From Streptomyces bluensis (lineage in GTDB: Bacteria > Actinomycetota > Actinomycetes > Streptomycetales > Streptomycetaceae), in the NCBI RefSeq assembly GCF_014650715.1, contig NZ_BMVM01000024.1, positions 1 through 64,000 on the forward strand: 64,000 nucleotides of DNA, in the 5' to 3' direction. Position 1 is the first letter of the stretch; every line of letters begins with the position of its first letter. The notes beneath the pieces were generated by a model, which was not told the DNA's origin, made no database searches, and saw only the letters and a list, made by a program, of their open reading frames with translations. This document shows positions 49,053-60,300 of this stretch, piece by piece. Position numbers and translations under genes: made by a program.

Positions 49053-52000
49053 ATGGATGTTTTCGGGGTCCACCACAACCTGATCAGTGACTACAGCGCC
49101 TTTACGAGTTCGCTGGTATCCGTCCGGGACAGGGATATTCAGCAGCATCTCGATGAGGAGCAGGCACGCAAGGCTCGCTGGCCCGACCCCCGTATCTCAC
49201 TCAACCCGAATTTCCGCAGTGGCGGCACCGTCGCTGAACTCGTCGATGCCGGCGTTCTTCACCCCATGTGCCGCGACTATTTCCGCGTGAAGGAACACGA
49301 GGAAGACCCAGGTTCCCGGACCCTGACGCTCCACCGCCACCAGCGGCAGGCGATCAATGCGGCTGGTCGCCGAGATTCGTACGTCCTCACCACGGGAACC
49401 GGCTCCGGCAAGAGCCTCGCCTACATTCTTCCCATCGTCAACGAGGTGCTGCGCCACCCGAATCCCGACGGCATTTCGGCGATCGTCGTCTATCCCATGA
49501 ACGCGCTCGCCAACAGTCAGGAATACGAACTCGCCCGCTATCTGCAATGGGGGATCCCCGAGGCGGACCGCCGAGTGACTTTCGCCCGGTACACCGGCCA
49601 GGAGGATGCTCAGGGAAAAGCGGCCGTACTGCGCGCCAAGCCTGACATTCTGTTGACGAACTACGTGATGCTGGAGTACCTCCTCACGCGCCCTCACGAG
49701 CGGGAGGAACTCATCGGGGCAGCCCAGGGCCTCAGGTTTCTGGCTCTCGACGAACTGCACACCTATCGCGGCAGGCAGGGGGCGGATGTCGCCTTCCTCG
49801 TACGCAGGCTCCGGGACGCCTGTGCTGCCCCCGGCCTCCAGTGCATCGGTACGTCCGCCACTATGGCCAGCGCCGCCACGTTCGAGGACGCCCAGGAGAA
49901 GGTCGCAGACGTCGCATCCCGACTGTTCGGTACGACGGTGCGACCCGGCAATGTCATCGGCGAGACGCTGGAGCGGTCCACCGATCCGGTGGGGTACCTG
50001 GCGCTGCCCGCTGCCCAACGGAGAGCGGCGCTGGCCGCTGCTGTCCGCCGGGCCGCGCAGGAACCGCAGGCGCTGTCACGCGACTACTCGGTGTTGAAGG
50101 TCGATCCCCTCGCCATCTGGGTGGAGGACTCCTTTGGACTGGTCGAGGACGAAAAAGCCGACGGCCGGCTGGTGCGCCGTACGCCGGTCACGGTGCCCGC
50201 GGCGGCAGCCGTGCTCAGCGAGGACTGCGGTGAGCACCAGGAGACGTGCCATACGGCGATCGAGGCTGTCCTGAGAGCCGGCGCGAAGGCGCTGCACCCG
50301 CAGCACAGACGTCCGCTGTTCGCCTTCAGGCTCCACCAGTTCCTCTCCAAGGGCGACACCGTCTACACGAGTCTCGAACCATCAGGGCAGCGCCACCTGA
50401 CCAGCCAGTACCAGGTCAGTGTGCCTACGCAGCGCGACAAGCCGCTGATCCCCCTGGCGTTCTGCCGGGACTGCGGCCACGAATACCTGGTGGTGACCCG
50501 CGAGGAAGGCGCGGCCGGGCAGCGCTTCGTCGCACGCCGGGATCCCGAGGCCCCCGCCGAGGACGGCGACGGCTACCTCTACGTCAGTGAGGAGCGGCCC
50601 TGGCCGACCGCGCCCGACGAGTTCCTGGGAAGGCTGCCCGACAGCTGGGTCGAGACCGCCGATGACGGCTCGCGCTCCATCGTGCAGGCCCGCAGCGGTG
50701 ACGTCCCGCGCGAGGTACGCATCGCTCCGGACGGAACGGTCCTCGCCGGAGCAGCGGCCGGAATGGGCGATGGAATGCGCGCCTGGTGGATCGCCGCCCC
50801 CTTCCGCTTCTGTCTGCGATGTCGCGTCAGCCACGAACAACTGCGCGCCCGTGATTTCGCGAAGCTCGCCACCTTCGCCGCCGAGGGCCGCAGCTCGGCG
50901 GTCTCCCTCATCAGCTCCAGCGTGGTGCGCTCCCTGCGCGGCCAGCAGGACATCGACGAGCGGGCGCGCAAACTCCTCACTTTCGTCGACAACCGTCAGG
51001 ACGCCAGTCTCCAGGCCGGGCACTTCAACGACTTCGCCCAGGTCACCCAGATCCGTGGCGCCCTGTACCGGGCACTCGCCGCCGCGGGCCCGGCGGGGCT
51101 GCGCCACGACGCGCTGCCGCAGGCCGTCGAGGAGGCGCTGGGCCTGTGCATGGAGGACTTCGCCCGCAACCCCGCAGCCAAGTACAGCCAACGTGAGTCC
51201 GCCCGCTCGGCCCTGCGAGCGGTCCTCGCCTACCGTGTCAACGCAGATCTCGAACGGGGCTGGCGCATCACCATGCCCAACCTCACCCAGACCGGACTGC
51301 TGCGGTTCGAGTACACGGACCTGCGGGAGATCGCAGCCGACCAGGAGTGCTGGCAGGACGCACCCGCGGCGCTCGCCGGTGACTCTCCCGAGCACCGCGA
51401 GTACCTCGCCCGAGTCCTCCTTGACGAGCTCCGCCGGTCCCTCGCCGTCGACGAGCCGCTGTTGACACAGGCAGGGTTCGACCAGCTCCGGCGCCAGTCC
51501 GACGCCCACCTGCTCGGCGTCTGGGCGCTCCCGCCGAAGGAGCCGGGCGTGCCCTCGCGGGTCGCCTTCCCCGGCAGCGGCCCCAAGGGCGCCCCCTCCG
51601 GTGAGGCCATCTATCTCAGCGGCCTCGGGGCGTACGGCCGCTTCCTGCGCCGCCCCGACCAGTTCCATCAGATTCCCGGGCTTGCCGGCAAGCGCATGTC
51701 GGTCGCCGACGCGGACGCGGTGATCCGCGGCCTGCTGCGCGTCCTGGAGACCCAGGGGCTGGTCGCGATCGTCCGCGAGGAGCGGGACGGCTCACTCGGC
51801 CATCAGGTCAGAGCCGCCGCCCTGCGATGGCTGCCGGGTGACGGGCTCGCTCCCGAGCCCGACCCGCTGCGCAAGGTCAGCGATCCGGACGCCGAGCCCT
51901 ACGTCAACGCCTACTTCAGAGACCTCTACCGGGACACTGCGTCCCAGCTGACAGGCATCGAAGCCCGGGAGCACACCGCGCAGGTCCCCTCCGACCTGAG

Positions 52001-54332
52001 GGAGAAGCGGGAGAAGGCGTTCCGTGACGGCGACCTCAGCCTGCTGTACTGCTCGCCGACCATGGAACTCGGCGTCGACATCGCCACCCTGAACGCGGTC
52101 GCCATGCGTAACGCTCCGCCGACCCCGGCCAACTACGCCCAGCGATCGGGCCGGGCCGGCCGTTCCGGGCAGCCCGCGCTGGTCACCACTTACTGCTCGA
52201 CGGGCAGCGCACACGACCAGTACTACTTCCGGCGACCCGAGCTGATGGTCTCGGGCAGCGTGACACCACCCCGCCTCGACCTGGCCAACGAGGAACTGCT
52301 GCGCAGCCACGTCCACGCGATCTGGCTCGCCGAGACCGGAGCTGCCCTCGGCCAGCGCATGACCGACTTCATCGACGCCGAGACCGCCGCCCAGGTGCCC
52401 GGCCAGCCGGTGCCCCTCCGGCTCACCGAGGCCATGCGCACCCAGCTCGACAGCGAGGCGGCCCGTCGGCGGGCCATCGACCGCGCCACCGCAGTGCTGG
52501 AACCGCTCCTCGACGACCTCCGGGCGCGCACCACCTGGTGGTACGACGGATGGATCGAGGACATCGTGCGCTCCGCACTGCGCCGCTTCGACGAGGACTG
52601 CGAGCGCTGGCGTCGCCTGTACCGTGCGGCGCTCGCCGAGCGCGAGGAGCAGCATCGCACCGTAGGCGATCTCTCTGTCGATCCCAGCCGCCGCCGCATT
52701 GCCCAGGCACGCCGGGCCGAGGCCGAGAACCAGCTGAAGCTGTTGCGCAACGAGGACAGCGAGGAGTCCTTCAGCGACTTCTACACCTATCGCTACTTCG
52801 CATCCGAGGGGTTCCTCCCCGGTTACTCCTTCCCCCGCCTTCCGCTCGCCGCCTACATCCCCGGGCAGCGGGGCGAAGGACGGCTGGGGCAGAAGAACGG
52901 GGCGTACATCCAGCGCCCCCGCTTCATCGCGATCTCCGAGTTCGGCCCCGGGGCGCTGATCTACCACGAGGGCCAGCGGTACGCCGTCGACCGGGTGCAG
53001 GTACCCATGGGCGCCACCCCTGGGCAGGTCGCCACCAGCGATGTACGGATCTGCGGCAACTGCGGTACCTGGTACGACCGTTCGGACGGGCTCGACCGGT
53101 GCGACGACTGCGAGGTGCCGCTCTCCCTCACGCTGAGCCGGACCATGCTCCTGTCCACGGTGCACGCGTCACCAGTGCGCCGGATCTCCTCCGACGAGGA
53201 GGAACGCCTCAGATCTGGCTTCGAGTTGCTGACGGGCTACCAGTTCTCGCAGGACGGCGGACGGCTGGACGCCACCGCCGCGGATGACGACGGCCCGGTA
53301 CTGACCGTCAGCTACGGCGACACGGCACGGGTCCGGGTCTTCAACATCGGCCGCCGCAAGCGGAAGCAGCCCGCGGACCGGGGCTTCTGGCTCGACCCGA
53401 TCCAGGGCCGGTGGCTCAGCGCAAAGAAGGCGACTGAGATCCAGGAGGCATCGGCCGAGGACGAAGCCCTCAGCCCGTTCGCCTCCGCGGACCGCACCCT
53501 CCAGGTCATCCCCTACGTCGAGGACCGCAAGAACATCGCCGTGCTGCGCCTGGCCGAACCGGTCGACGACGAAACGGTCGCAGTCACTCTCCGCTATGCC
53601 CTGGAGCGCGGCATAGAGGCCCGCTACCAACTAGAGGACGCCGAGCTGGACAGCCAGGACCTCCCGGACGACGAGCAACGCGGCCGGATGCTCCTCATCG
53701 AGGGCGCCGAAGGCGGGGCAGGTGTGCTCAGGCTCCTGCACGACGACTCCGAAGCCCTCGCAGAGGTGGCCCGGACCGCTCTGCGGATCATCCACGTCGA
53801 CCCGGACGACGGCCGCGACCTCGGTCAGGCCCCGGGCGCAGTGGAGCGCTGCGAGCGGGGCTGCTACGACTGCCTGCTCACGTACAGCAACCAGCGCTTC
53901 CACACCCGTATCGACCGGCTCGTCGTCGTCCCCCTCCTGATGCGGCTGGCCGCCTCGACCACCCGGGGCGAGCGACAGGTGACGCCCGCCGCGCAACGGG
54001 CCCAGGCGCTCGCCCTGGCCACGGAGCACGCGCGGGGACCGGTCGCCGAGTTTGTAGAGTGGCTGGGCCGCTCGGGCCACCGCCTCCCCGACGAGACGCA
54101 CCCCGAGCGGTCCGGTGACTCGGCCCGGCCCGATGTCGTCTACCGCCTTCCGGGCGCGGACGTCGCCGTCTACGTGGACGAACCCGGCGGCTGGCATCTC
54201 GACCGGCAGACCGAGTTCCGGCTGATCGACGACGGCTGGCTGGTCATCCGGGCCGGCGAGGGCACAAAGGAGTGGGAGAACGCAGTGCGAGCACACCCGG
54301 ACGTCTTCGGCCCCGGACGGAGCATCCGATGA
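49053..54332 (+). CDS. Giant DEAD/DEAH-like helicase with DUF1998 C-terminal region (DISARM/MrfA-related)
   Basis: This 1759-residue SF2 helicase-like protein starts MDVFGVHHNLISDYSAF, a pattern of defence-associated helicases. Walker A TGTGSGKS is at 114-121, the DEAH-position motif DELHTYRG at 233-240 and SAT at 268-270. The second RecA lobe has QRSGRAGRSGQ starting at residue 1030. Cysteine pairs at about C471 and 585 and a CGNC...CDDC site from C1334 suggest zinc binding. From C1600 the CERGCYDCLLTYSNQ block is the DUF1998 hallmark. DrmB of DISARM carries DUF1998 and DrmA is a helicase; here both appear in one protein, as in MrfA/YprA. ATG 49053; GTG 49014 is an alternative. Overlaps the next gene by four bases. 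Confidence 0.85.
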   Translation: MDVFGVHHNLISDYSAFTSSLVSVRDRDIQQHLDEEQARKARWPDPRISLNPNFRSGGTVAELVDAGVLHPMCRDYFRVKEHEEDPGSRTLTLHRHQRQAINAAGRRDSYVLTTGTGSGKSLAYILPIVNEVLRHPNPDGISAIVVYPMNALANSQEYELARYLQWGIPEADRRVTFARYTGQEDAQGKAAVLRAKPDILLTNYVMLEYLLTRPHEREELIGAAQGLRFLALDELHTYRGRQGADVAFLVRRLRDACAAPGLQCIGTSATMASAATFEDAQEKVADVASRLFGTTVRPGNVIGETLERSTDPVGYLALPAAQRRAALAAAVRRAAQEPQALSRDYSVLKVDPLAIWVEDSFGLVEDEKADGRLVRRTPVTVPAAAAVLSEDCGEHQETCHTAIEAVLRAGAKALHPQHRRPLFAFRLHQFLSKGDTVYTSLEPSGQRHLTSQYQVSVPTQRDKPLIPLAFCRDCGHEYLVVTREEGAAGQRFVARRDPEAPAEDGDGYLYVSEERPWPTAPDEFLGRLPDSWVETADDGSRSIVQARSGDVPREVRIAPDGTVLAGAAAGMGDGMRAWWIAAPFRFCLRCRVSHEQLRARDFAKLATFAAEGRSSAVSLISSSVVRSLRGQQDIDERARKLLTFVDNRQDASLQAGHFNDFAQVTQIRGALYRALAAAGPAGLRHDALPQAVEEALGLCMEDFARNPAAKYSQRESARSALRAVLAYRVNADLERGWRITMPNLTQTGLLRFEYTDLREIAADQECWQDAPAALAGDSPEHREYLARVLLDELRRSLAVDEPLLTQAGFDQLRRQSDAHLLGVWALPPKEPGVPSRVAFPGSGPKGAPSGEAIYLSGLGAYGRFLRRPDQFHQIPGLAGKRMSVADADAVIRGLLRVLETQGLVAIVREERDGSLGHQVRAAALRWLPGDGLAPEPDPLRKVSDPDAEPYVNAYFRDLYRDTASQLTGIEAREHTAQVPSDLREKREKAFRDGDLSLLYCSPTMELGVDIATLNAVAMRNAPPTPANYAQRSGRAGRSGQPALVTTYCSTGSAHDQYYFRRPELMVSGSVTPPRLDLANEELLRSHVHAIWLAETGAALGQRMTDFIDAETAAQVPGQPVPLRLTEAMRTQLDSEAARRRAIDRATAVLEPLLDDLRARTTWWYDGWIEDIVRSALRRFDEDCERWRRLYRAALAEREEQHRTVGDLSVDPSRRRIAQARRAEAENQLKLLRNEDSEESFSDFYTYRYFASEGFLPGYSFPRLPLAAYIPGQRGEGRLGQKNGAYIQRPRFIAISEFGPGALIYHEGQRYAVDRVQVPMGATPGQVATSDVRICGNCGTWYDRSDGLDRCDDCEVPLSLTLSRTMLLSTVHASPVRRISSDEEERLRSGFELLTGYQFSQDGGRLDATAADDDGPVLTVSYGDTARVRVFNIGRRKRKQPADRGFWLDPIQGRWLSAKKATEIQEASAEDEALSPFASADRTLQVIPYVEDRKNIAVLRLAEPVDDETVAVTLRYALERGIEARYQLEDAELDSQDLPDDEQRGRMLLIEGAEGGAGVLRLLHDDSEALAEVARTALRIIHVDPDDGRDLGQAPGAVERCERGCYDCLLTYSNQRFHTRIDRLVVVPLLMRLAASTTRGERQVTPAAQRAQALALATEHARGPVAEFVEWLGRSGHRLPDETHPERSGDSARPDVVYRLPGADVAVYVDEPGGWHLDRQTEFRLIDDGWLVIRAGEGTKEWENAVRAHPDVFGPGRSIR

Positions 54333-57300
54333 CATTCCCCGGCACCGGCTCGGCGCAGTCCACGACGCCTCGCGCACCCGGCGACCTGATCTCCGCCCGC
54401 GGCCGCGACTGGGTGGTGCAGCCCGGTTCGCCCGGAGGCCTGGTGATCGCCCAGCCCCTCGACGGGGACCGCGAGTTCGTCACCGCGCTCTTCCCGCACG
54501 AGATCGAGGACCCCGGCTTCGGCAGGCCCCGGGCCGTACCTGGAGAGGTCGGCGACTTCGCCTCCGCCGGACTGCTGCGCACCGCCCTGCGCATCGCCGC
54601 CAGCCACGGAGCGGGCCCCTTCCGTTCGCTGGCGTCCATCTCGGTGCAGCCCCGCCAGTATCAGCTGGTGCCGCTGATGATGGCGCTGCGCATGGACACC
54701 GTACGGCTCCTCATCGGCGACGACGTCGGTATCGGCAAGACCGTCGAAGCCGCTCTCATTGGCAAGGAACTCATCGAACAGGGCTCGGCCGGCGGCATGG
54801 TAGTGCTCTGCTCACCGTCACTCGCCGAGCAGTGGCAGAGCGAACTGCACGAGAAGTTCGGCATGGAGGCGGAGCTCGTACTGCCCTCCACCGCGGCCAG
54901 GCTCCAGAAGGGGGTGGAACAGGGGCAGACGCTCTTCCAGAGCTACCCCTACACGGTGGTGTCCACCGACTTCATCAAGCAGTCCGACCGCCGTGAGGCG
55001 TTCCGCCGCACCTGCCCCGATCTGTTGATCGTCGACGAGGCACACACGTGCGTCGGCGCGGGCACCGGGCACCAGCAGCGCTACGAGCTCCTCAGCTCCC
55101 TCGCCCGGGACGAGGACCGCCACCTGATCCTCGTCACCGCGACCCCGCACAGCGGCGACGCCCACGCCTTCGCCAAGCTCACCGGACTTCTCGACCCCGG
55201 CCTGAAGGGCCTCGATCCTTCGCTGCCCGCACACCGTGACCGTCTCGCCCGCCACTTCGTACAGCGTCGCCGCCGCGACATCAGGCACTACCTCGACCAG
55301 GACACACCGTTCCCCAGCGACCGCAAGCTGCGCGAAGTTCCTTACCAACTGGGCCCGGAATACGCCCAGTTCGTCCGGGACATCATCGCCTACGCCCGCG
55401 AGCAGGTCCGCCGCCCCGACGGCTCCCACAAGCAGCGCCTCACCTGGTGGTCCGTACTGAACCTGCTGCGCTGCGTGTTGTCCTCACCCGCGGCCGCCGT
55501 CGAGACGCTGACCACACGCGCCTCGATCGCCGCCGCTCGCAGCGAGGAGGAGGCGGTTCGGATCGGTCGCGCGGCAGCCCTGGAACTCATCGACGACGAG
55601 GCCACCGAGGGAATGGACGCCGTCCACGGCTCCCTCCTCGACACGGACGACATCGGCGACGGAGCCCGGGGCCGCCGCAAGCTGCAGGCGTTCGCGGTCC
55701 GGGCCGAGGCCTTGGCGGGCCCGGACACCGACACCAAGCTGCGCACCCTCGTCGACGAGGTGAAGAGCCTCCTCGTCGACGGCTACGACCCGATCGTCTT
55801 CTGCCGCTTCATCCCCACGGCGGAGTACGTCGCCCAGCACCTGGCCGATGCCCTCGGGCGAAGCGCCCACGTCGACGCCGTCACCGGCAAACTGCACCCG
55901 GACGCCCGCCAGACCCGCATTGACGAACTCACCGCCAAACGCGGTCGGCACGTCCTGGTCGCGACCGACTGCCTCTCCGAGGGTGTCAACCTGCAGGACG
56001 ACTTCGGCGCGGTCCTCCACTACGACCTGTCCTGGAACCCCACCCGGCACGAGCAGCGCGAGGGCCGCGTCGACCGCTTCGGACAGTCCCGTGAGAACGT
56101 CCGGGCGGTCACTCTGTACGACACCGACACCGGCATCGACGGCCTCGTCCTGGATGTCCTCATCCGCAAGCACCGGGACATCGCCCAGCAGATCGGCGTT
56201 GTCGTCCCCGTCCCCGACGGCGGCGACGGCGTACTGCGAGCCCTGGCCAACAGCCTCCTGGTGCGCGGTCAGGGCGTCGACGAGCAGCTCACCCTCGACT
56301 TCGGCACCGACGAACTGTTCAGCCAGGCCAGGGAGCGGCTTCACAAGGAGTGGGACAGCGCCGCCGACCGCGAGTCGAAGGTCCTGACCAAATTCGCCCA
56401 CAGCGGTCTGCGGCCCGACGAGGTCCAGGCCGAACTGGCGGCCCTGCGCCAGGCGCTCGGCGAGCCCGCCGACATCGCCGACTTCACCCGGGAGACGCTG
56501 AAGGCGCTCGGCTCGCCCGTACGCCCCGACCCGCGCTCCACCGGGTTCACCGCCCCGGTGGGTCCGCTGCCACGCGGCCTGCGCCACGCGCTCGGCATCT
56601 TCGAGGACCCGGACCAGAGCGAAGGACCTGGAGCCGCCCCGGCGCCCGCGCGCACATCTGCGAAGGGCCGCGCCCGTACCGCGACGGCCCCACCCGAGCT
56701 CGTGTTCCGGCAGGACCTGCCGGTCGCGGCGGGCGAGCACGCCCTCTTCCGCGGCGACCCGGCCGTACGGGCCGTGGCCCGCTACGTCCTGGACTCCGCT
56801 CTCGACCCGAAACTGTCCGAGCACGACCGCCCCGCCCGGCGGCTCGGCGTCATCCGCACCACTGCCGTCGAGGCGCGCACCGTGCTGCTCCTTGCCCGCT
56901 ACCGCTTCCGTCTGACCTTGCCTCGTCGCCGCACCGGCCCGGAGAAGGGCCGGCCTCACGAACTGGTCGCCGAGGACGCCCAGCTGCTGGCCTGGCGCGC
57001 CGCTGAGGACGGCACCCGCGAATGGCTCACCGACGAGGAGATCGCGGACCTGCTGCGCGCCGCACCCGACCGCAACACGATCCCCTCCATGCGTGAGCAA
57101 CAGATCGACCGGGCCCTGGAAGAACTCGAGGAGAAAGGGGTGGAGGAACGCCTCGCCGCCCACGGCCGAGAGGTAGCCGGCCGCCTTGAAGCCGCCCACA
57201 AGCGGGTACGCGAGGCCGCAGGCGAACGCGGCCGGGCACGCGGCGCCGCCGCGGTCCGCAATATCACCGCCGACCCGGCAGGCGAGCCTGACCTGCTCGG

Positions 57301-57340
57301 TGTCTACGTGTACGTCAAGCGCCCCGGAGGCTCCCGGTGA
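54329..57340 (+). CDS. SNF2-family helicase, DrmD-like
   Basis: This 1003-residue SNF2-type ATPase has Walker A GDDVGIGKT at 130-138, DEAH at 236-239 within LLIVDEAHTCV, and motif VI as QREGRVDRFGQ beginning at residue 576. SPSLAEQWQSELHEKFG and the long inserts are typical of the HepA-like helicases annotated DrmD in class 1 DISARM. After about residue 700 comes a coiled or helical tail (MREQQIDRALEELEEKGVEE). The ATG overlaps the previous stop, and the stop overlaps the methylase start (GTGA), so the three genes form one translation unit. Confidence 0.87.
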   Translation: MTFPGTGSAQSTTPRAPGDLISARGRDWVVQPGSPGGLVIAQPLDGDREFVTALFPHEIEDPGFGRPRAVPGEVGDFASAGLLRTALRIAASHGAGPFRSLASISVQPRQYQLVPLMMALRMDTVRLLIGDDVGIGKTVEAALIGKELIEQGSAGGMVVLCSPSLAEQWQSELHEKFGMEAELVLPSTAARLQKGVEQGQTLFQSYPYTVVSTDFIKQSDRREAFRRTCPDLLIVDEAHTCVGAGTGHQQRYELLSSLARDEDRHLILVTATPHSGDAHAFAKLTGLLDPGLKGLDPSLPAHRDRLARHFVQRRRRDIRHYLDQDTPFPSDRKLREVPYQLGPEYAQFVRDIIAYAREQVRRPDGSHKQRLTWWSVLNLLRCVLSSPAAAVETLTTRASIAAARSEEEAVRIGRAAALELIDDEATEGMDAVHGSLLDTDDIGDGARGRRKLQAFAVRAEALAGPDTDTKLRTLVDEVKSLLVDGYDPIVFCRFIPTAEYVAQHLADALGRSAHVDAVTGKLHPDARQTRIDELTAKRGRHVLVATDCLSEGVNLQDDFGAVLHYDLSWNPTRHEQREGRVDRFGQSRENVRAVTLYDTDTGIDGLVLDVLIRKHRDIAQQIGVVVPVPDGGDGVLRALANSLLVRGQGVDEQLTLDFGTDELFSQARERLHKEWDSAADRESKVLTKFAHSGLRPDEVQAELAALRQALGEPADIADFTRETLKALGSPVRPDPRSTGFTAPVGPLPRGLRHALGIFEDPDQSEGPGAAPAPARTSAKGRARTATAPPELVFRQDLPVAAGEHALFRGDPAVRAVARYVLDSALDPKLSEHDRPARRLGVIRTTAVEARTVLLLARYRFRLTLPRRRTGPEKGRPHELVAEDAQLLAWRAAEDGTREWLTDEEIADLLRAAPDRNTIPSMREQQIDRALEELEEKGVEERLAAHGREVAGRLEAAHKRVREAAGERGRARGAAAVRNITADPAGEPDLLGVYVYVKRPGGSR

Positions 57341-60300
57341 CGACTCTCGCCCCCGATCACCTCCCGGCGAGCACGGCGGTACGCGTAGAAGGGGCCCTGC
57401 TCTCCGCCGACCTGATCAACAAGATCCGTTTCGGCGACAAGGAACTCCCCGGCGCCGCCCCCGCCGACTACGGCCTGCCGCGCGGTGTGCGCGTGGAGGA
57501 CGCGGCCAGCCGCAAATGGGAGTACCTCAAGGCCACGTACGCCTCCTTCCGTGAGCAATTGGCGACGCTCGGCCCCGAAGCCGACTGGGCGAAGCTGACG
57601 TACAAGGAATGGCTGAGCGTCCTCCTCGACGAGCTGGGCTACGCGGGCCGCACCGCGGTACCCAAACGGCCCGGCATCCTGGTCCCCGGCCGCGAGCCGG
57701 GCTCGTATCGCGTCAGCCACCTCTGGCAGTCCCACCTGCCCGTCCATCTGCTGCGCTGGGACACCCACCTCGACCGGGGGATCGGCAACGACCGAGCCCC
57801 CCAGTCGATGCTCCAGGAACTCCTCAACGTATCCGACAAGCACCTGTGGGCCCTGCTCTCCAACGGCAGGGTGCTGCGCGTCCTACGGGACTCCACCGCG
57901 CTCGTCGGCTCCGCGTACGTCGAGTTCGATCTCGACGCGATCTTCGGCGGCGACCAGTTCGCCGACTTCCAGCTCCTGTACGCGATGCTCCACGCCTCCC
58001 GCTTCGAACTCACGGCCAAACCGGAGAAGAAGCGCCGTACGGCGGCCGTCGTTGAGGATGCGGAGGACGACGCCGAGGCCGAGGAGGGCACACTCGACGG
58101 AGCTGCGAACCTCGCGGACGACGTCGACGAACTGACCCCCGCCGACTGCCGCATCGAATGGTGGCGCACCTTCGCCATCGAGACCGGCATCCGCGCCCGC
58201 GACCGCCTGCGTAACCAGGTCAAGGCGGCTCTCGGCATCCTCGGCAGCGGCTTCCTTGAGGCCAACCCAAGGCTCGGTAAAGCCCTCACCCGTGGCGGCA
58301 AGGCGGCCCTGGACGACTTCCATCACGAACTCCTCCGCCTGGCCTACCAGTTGGTGTTCCTGTTCGTCGCGGAGGACCGAGACGCCCTCCTGCTGCGCCC
58401 CCAGGACGACACCTCCCCCGAGGAAGCCGAGGCCCTGGAGGATGCCCGCGACCTCTACAACCGCTACTTCTCCACGGCCCGCCTGCGCCGCATCGCCTCT
58501 CGCAGGCTGGGCGACCGCAACACCGACCTGTGGGTCGGCCTGCGCACCGTCCTCAACGCCCTCGGCCAGGAGGGCGGCCTCGAAGCGCTTGCCCTCCCCG
58601 AACTCGGCGGCCTGTACTTCCGCTTCGAGGAGGAAGACCCCGAGTGGGTGGCGCTGCTGCCCGGCAGCCCCGAGCCACTGCGCGCGGCTGACCTGCCGAA
58701 CGAGAACCTCCTTGCCGCGGTCAAGCTGCTCTCCCGGGTGTACGACCGCCAGGGCCGCCCCACCCGGGTCGACTACCGCCACTTGGGCGCCGACGAACTC
58801 GGCAGCGTCTACGAATCCCTCCTGGAACTCATCCCGCGCCACAACCCGGCGAAGAACGAGTTCTGGCTTCAGGACCTGGTGGCGGGCAACAAACGCAAGA
58901 CCACCGGTTCGTACTACACCCCGTCCGTCCTGATCGAGAAGCTGCTCGACAACGCCCTCGACCCGGTCATCGAGAAGCACGCGGCCTCCGGCATCCCGGA
59001 CGACCTGCTCAAAATTCGTTTCGTGGACCCCTCCTGCGGATCGGGGCACGTCCTGGTCGCCGCGGCCCGCCGTATCGCGCTGCGCTACGCCCAGATGTAC
59101 GACGGCGAGCTGGAACCCGCGCCTGAGCGGATCCGCGAGGCGATGTCCAAGGTTGTCCGCAACTGCGTCCACGGCGTCGACATCAACCCCTTGGCGGCGG
59201 AGATCGCCAAGGTGTCCCTGTGGCTGGAATCCCTCACCCCGGGTGAGCCGCTGGCCTACCTCGACGACCGTATCAAGGTCGGCAACGCCCTCCTCGGTAC
59301 GACGCCGAAGCTCCTGGAGTCAGGAATCCCCGAGACGGCGTTCAAGAAGCTGGAGGGCGACGAGCCCAAGGCGGTCACCGAGGCGCGGGACCGCAACCGC
59401 AAGGAACTCAAGGGCGTCAAGGTCTGGGTCCAGACCCAGCTGGGCGAGCCCGCGACCCACACCGGTACAGCGACGGTACGCGTAGCCGCCGAGGAGGCCG
59501 CCAGACGCCCGGTCGGCAAGGGGCTCGCGGCCATCCGCGAGCTGGCCAAGCGGCACCGTGAGTTCGAGCGCGACCCGGAGCTCAAGCGGCTCAAGCGGGT
59601 CGCTGACGCCTGGTGCGCGGCATTCATCTGGCCCAAGCGCGCGGACGCGCCCGCTCCGATCACTACGGGGACGCTGGCCAAGCTGGAAAAGGACCAGTTG
59701 CTGGAGGGCATCCCGAAGCCCGAGCCGAAGATGGGGGAGGAGCCCGTCGAGGAGACGGACGAGGAGGTGGAGTGGCGGGAGCGCGCGGGCGAGCGTGAGC
59801 TGCGCAACATCGTCTCCCGTAACCGTTTCTTCCACTGGCACCTGGAGTTTCCCCGTGTTTTCCGGGTGGAGGACGGGGACGCCGAGGACGCGAACCCGGC
59901 CACGGGGTGGCAGGGGGGCTTCGATGCGGTGCTGGGGAATCCGCCGTGGGAGCGAGTGAAGATCCAGAAGAAGGAGTGGTTCGCCGCCCAGAACCCCTAC
60001 GTCGCCGACGCGGCCACGGCGAGCGAGCGCGAAGCGCGCATCGGCGAGTTGCTCCGCACCGTAGACGAACACGGCCAGCCCATTGAGGCCGACCGCAAGC
60101 TCCACCGCGAGTACCTGACCGCCCAGCGAGAGTCCAAGGGCACGACCAACATGCTCCGGGACTCGGGCATCTTCCCGCTGACGGGCAAGGGCGACGTCAA
60201 CACGTACGCCGTCTTCGCGGAGAAGTCTCGAATGCTGCTGGCCCCCGAGGGGGTGGCGGGGCTGGTCCTACCGACGGGCATTGCTACGGACAAGACGACG

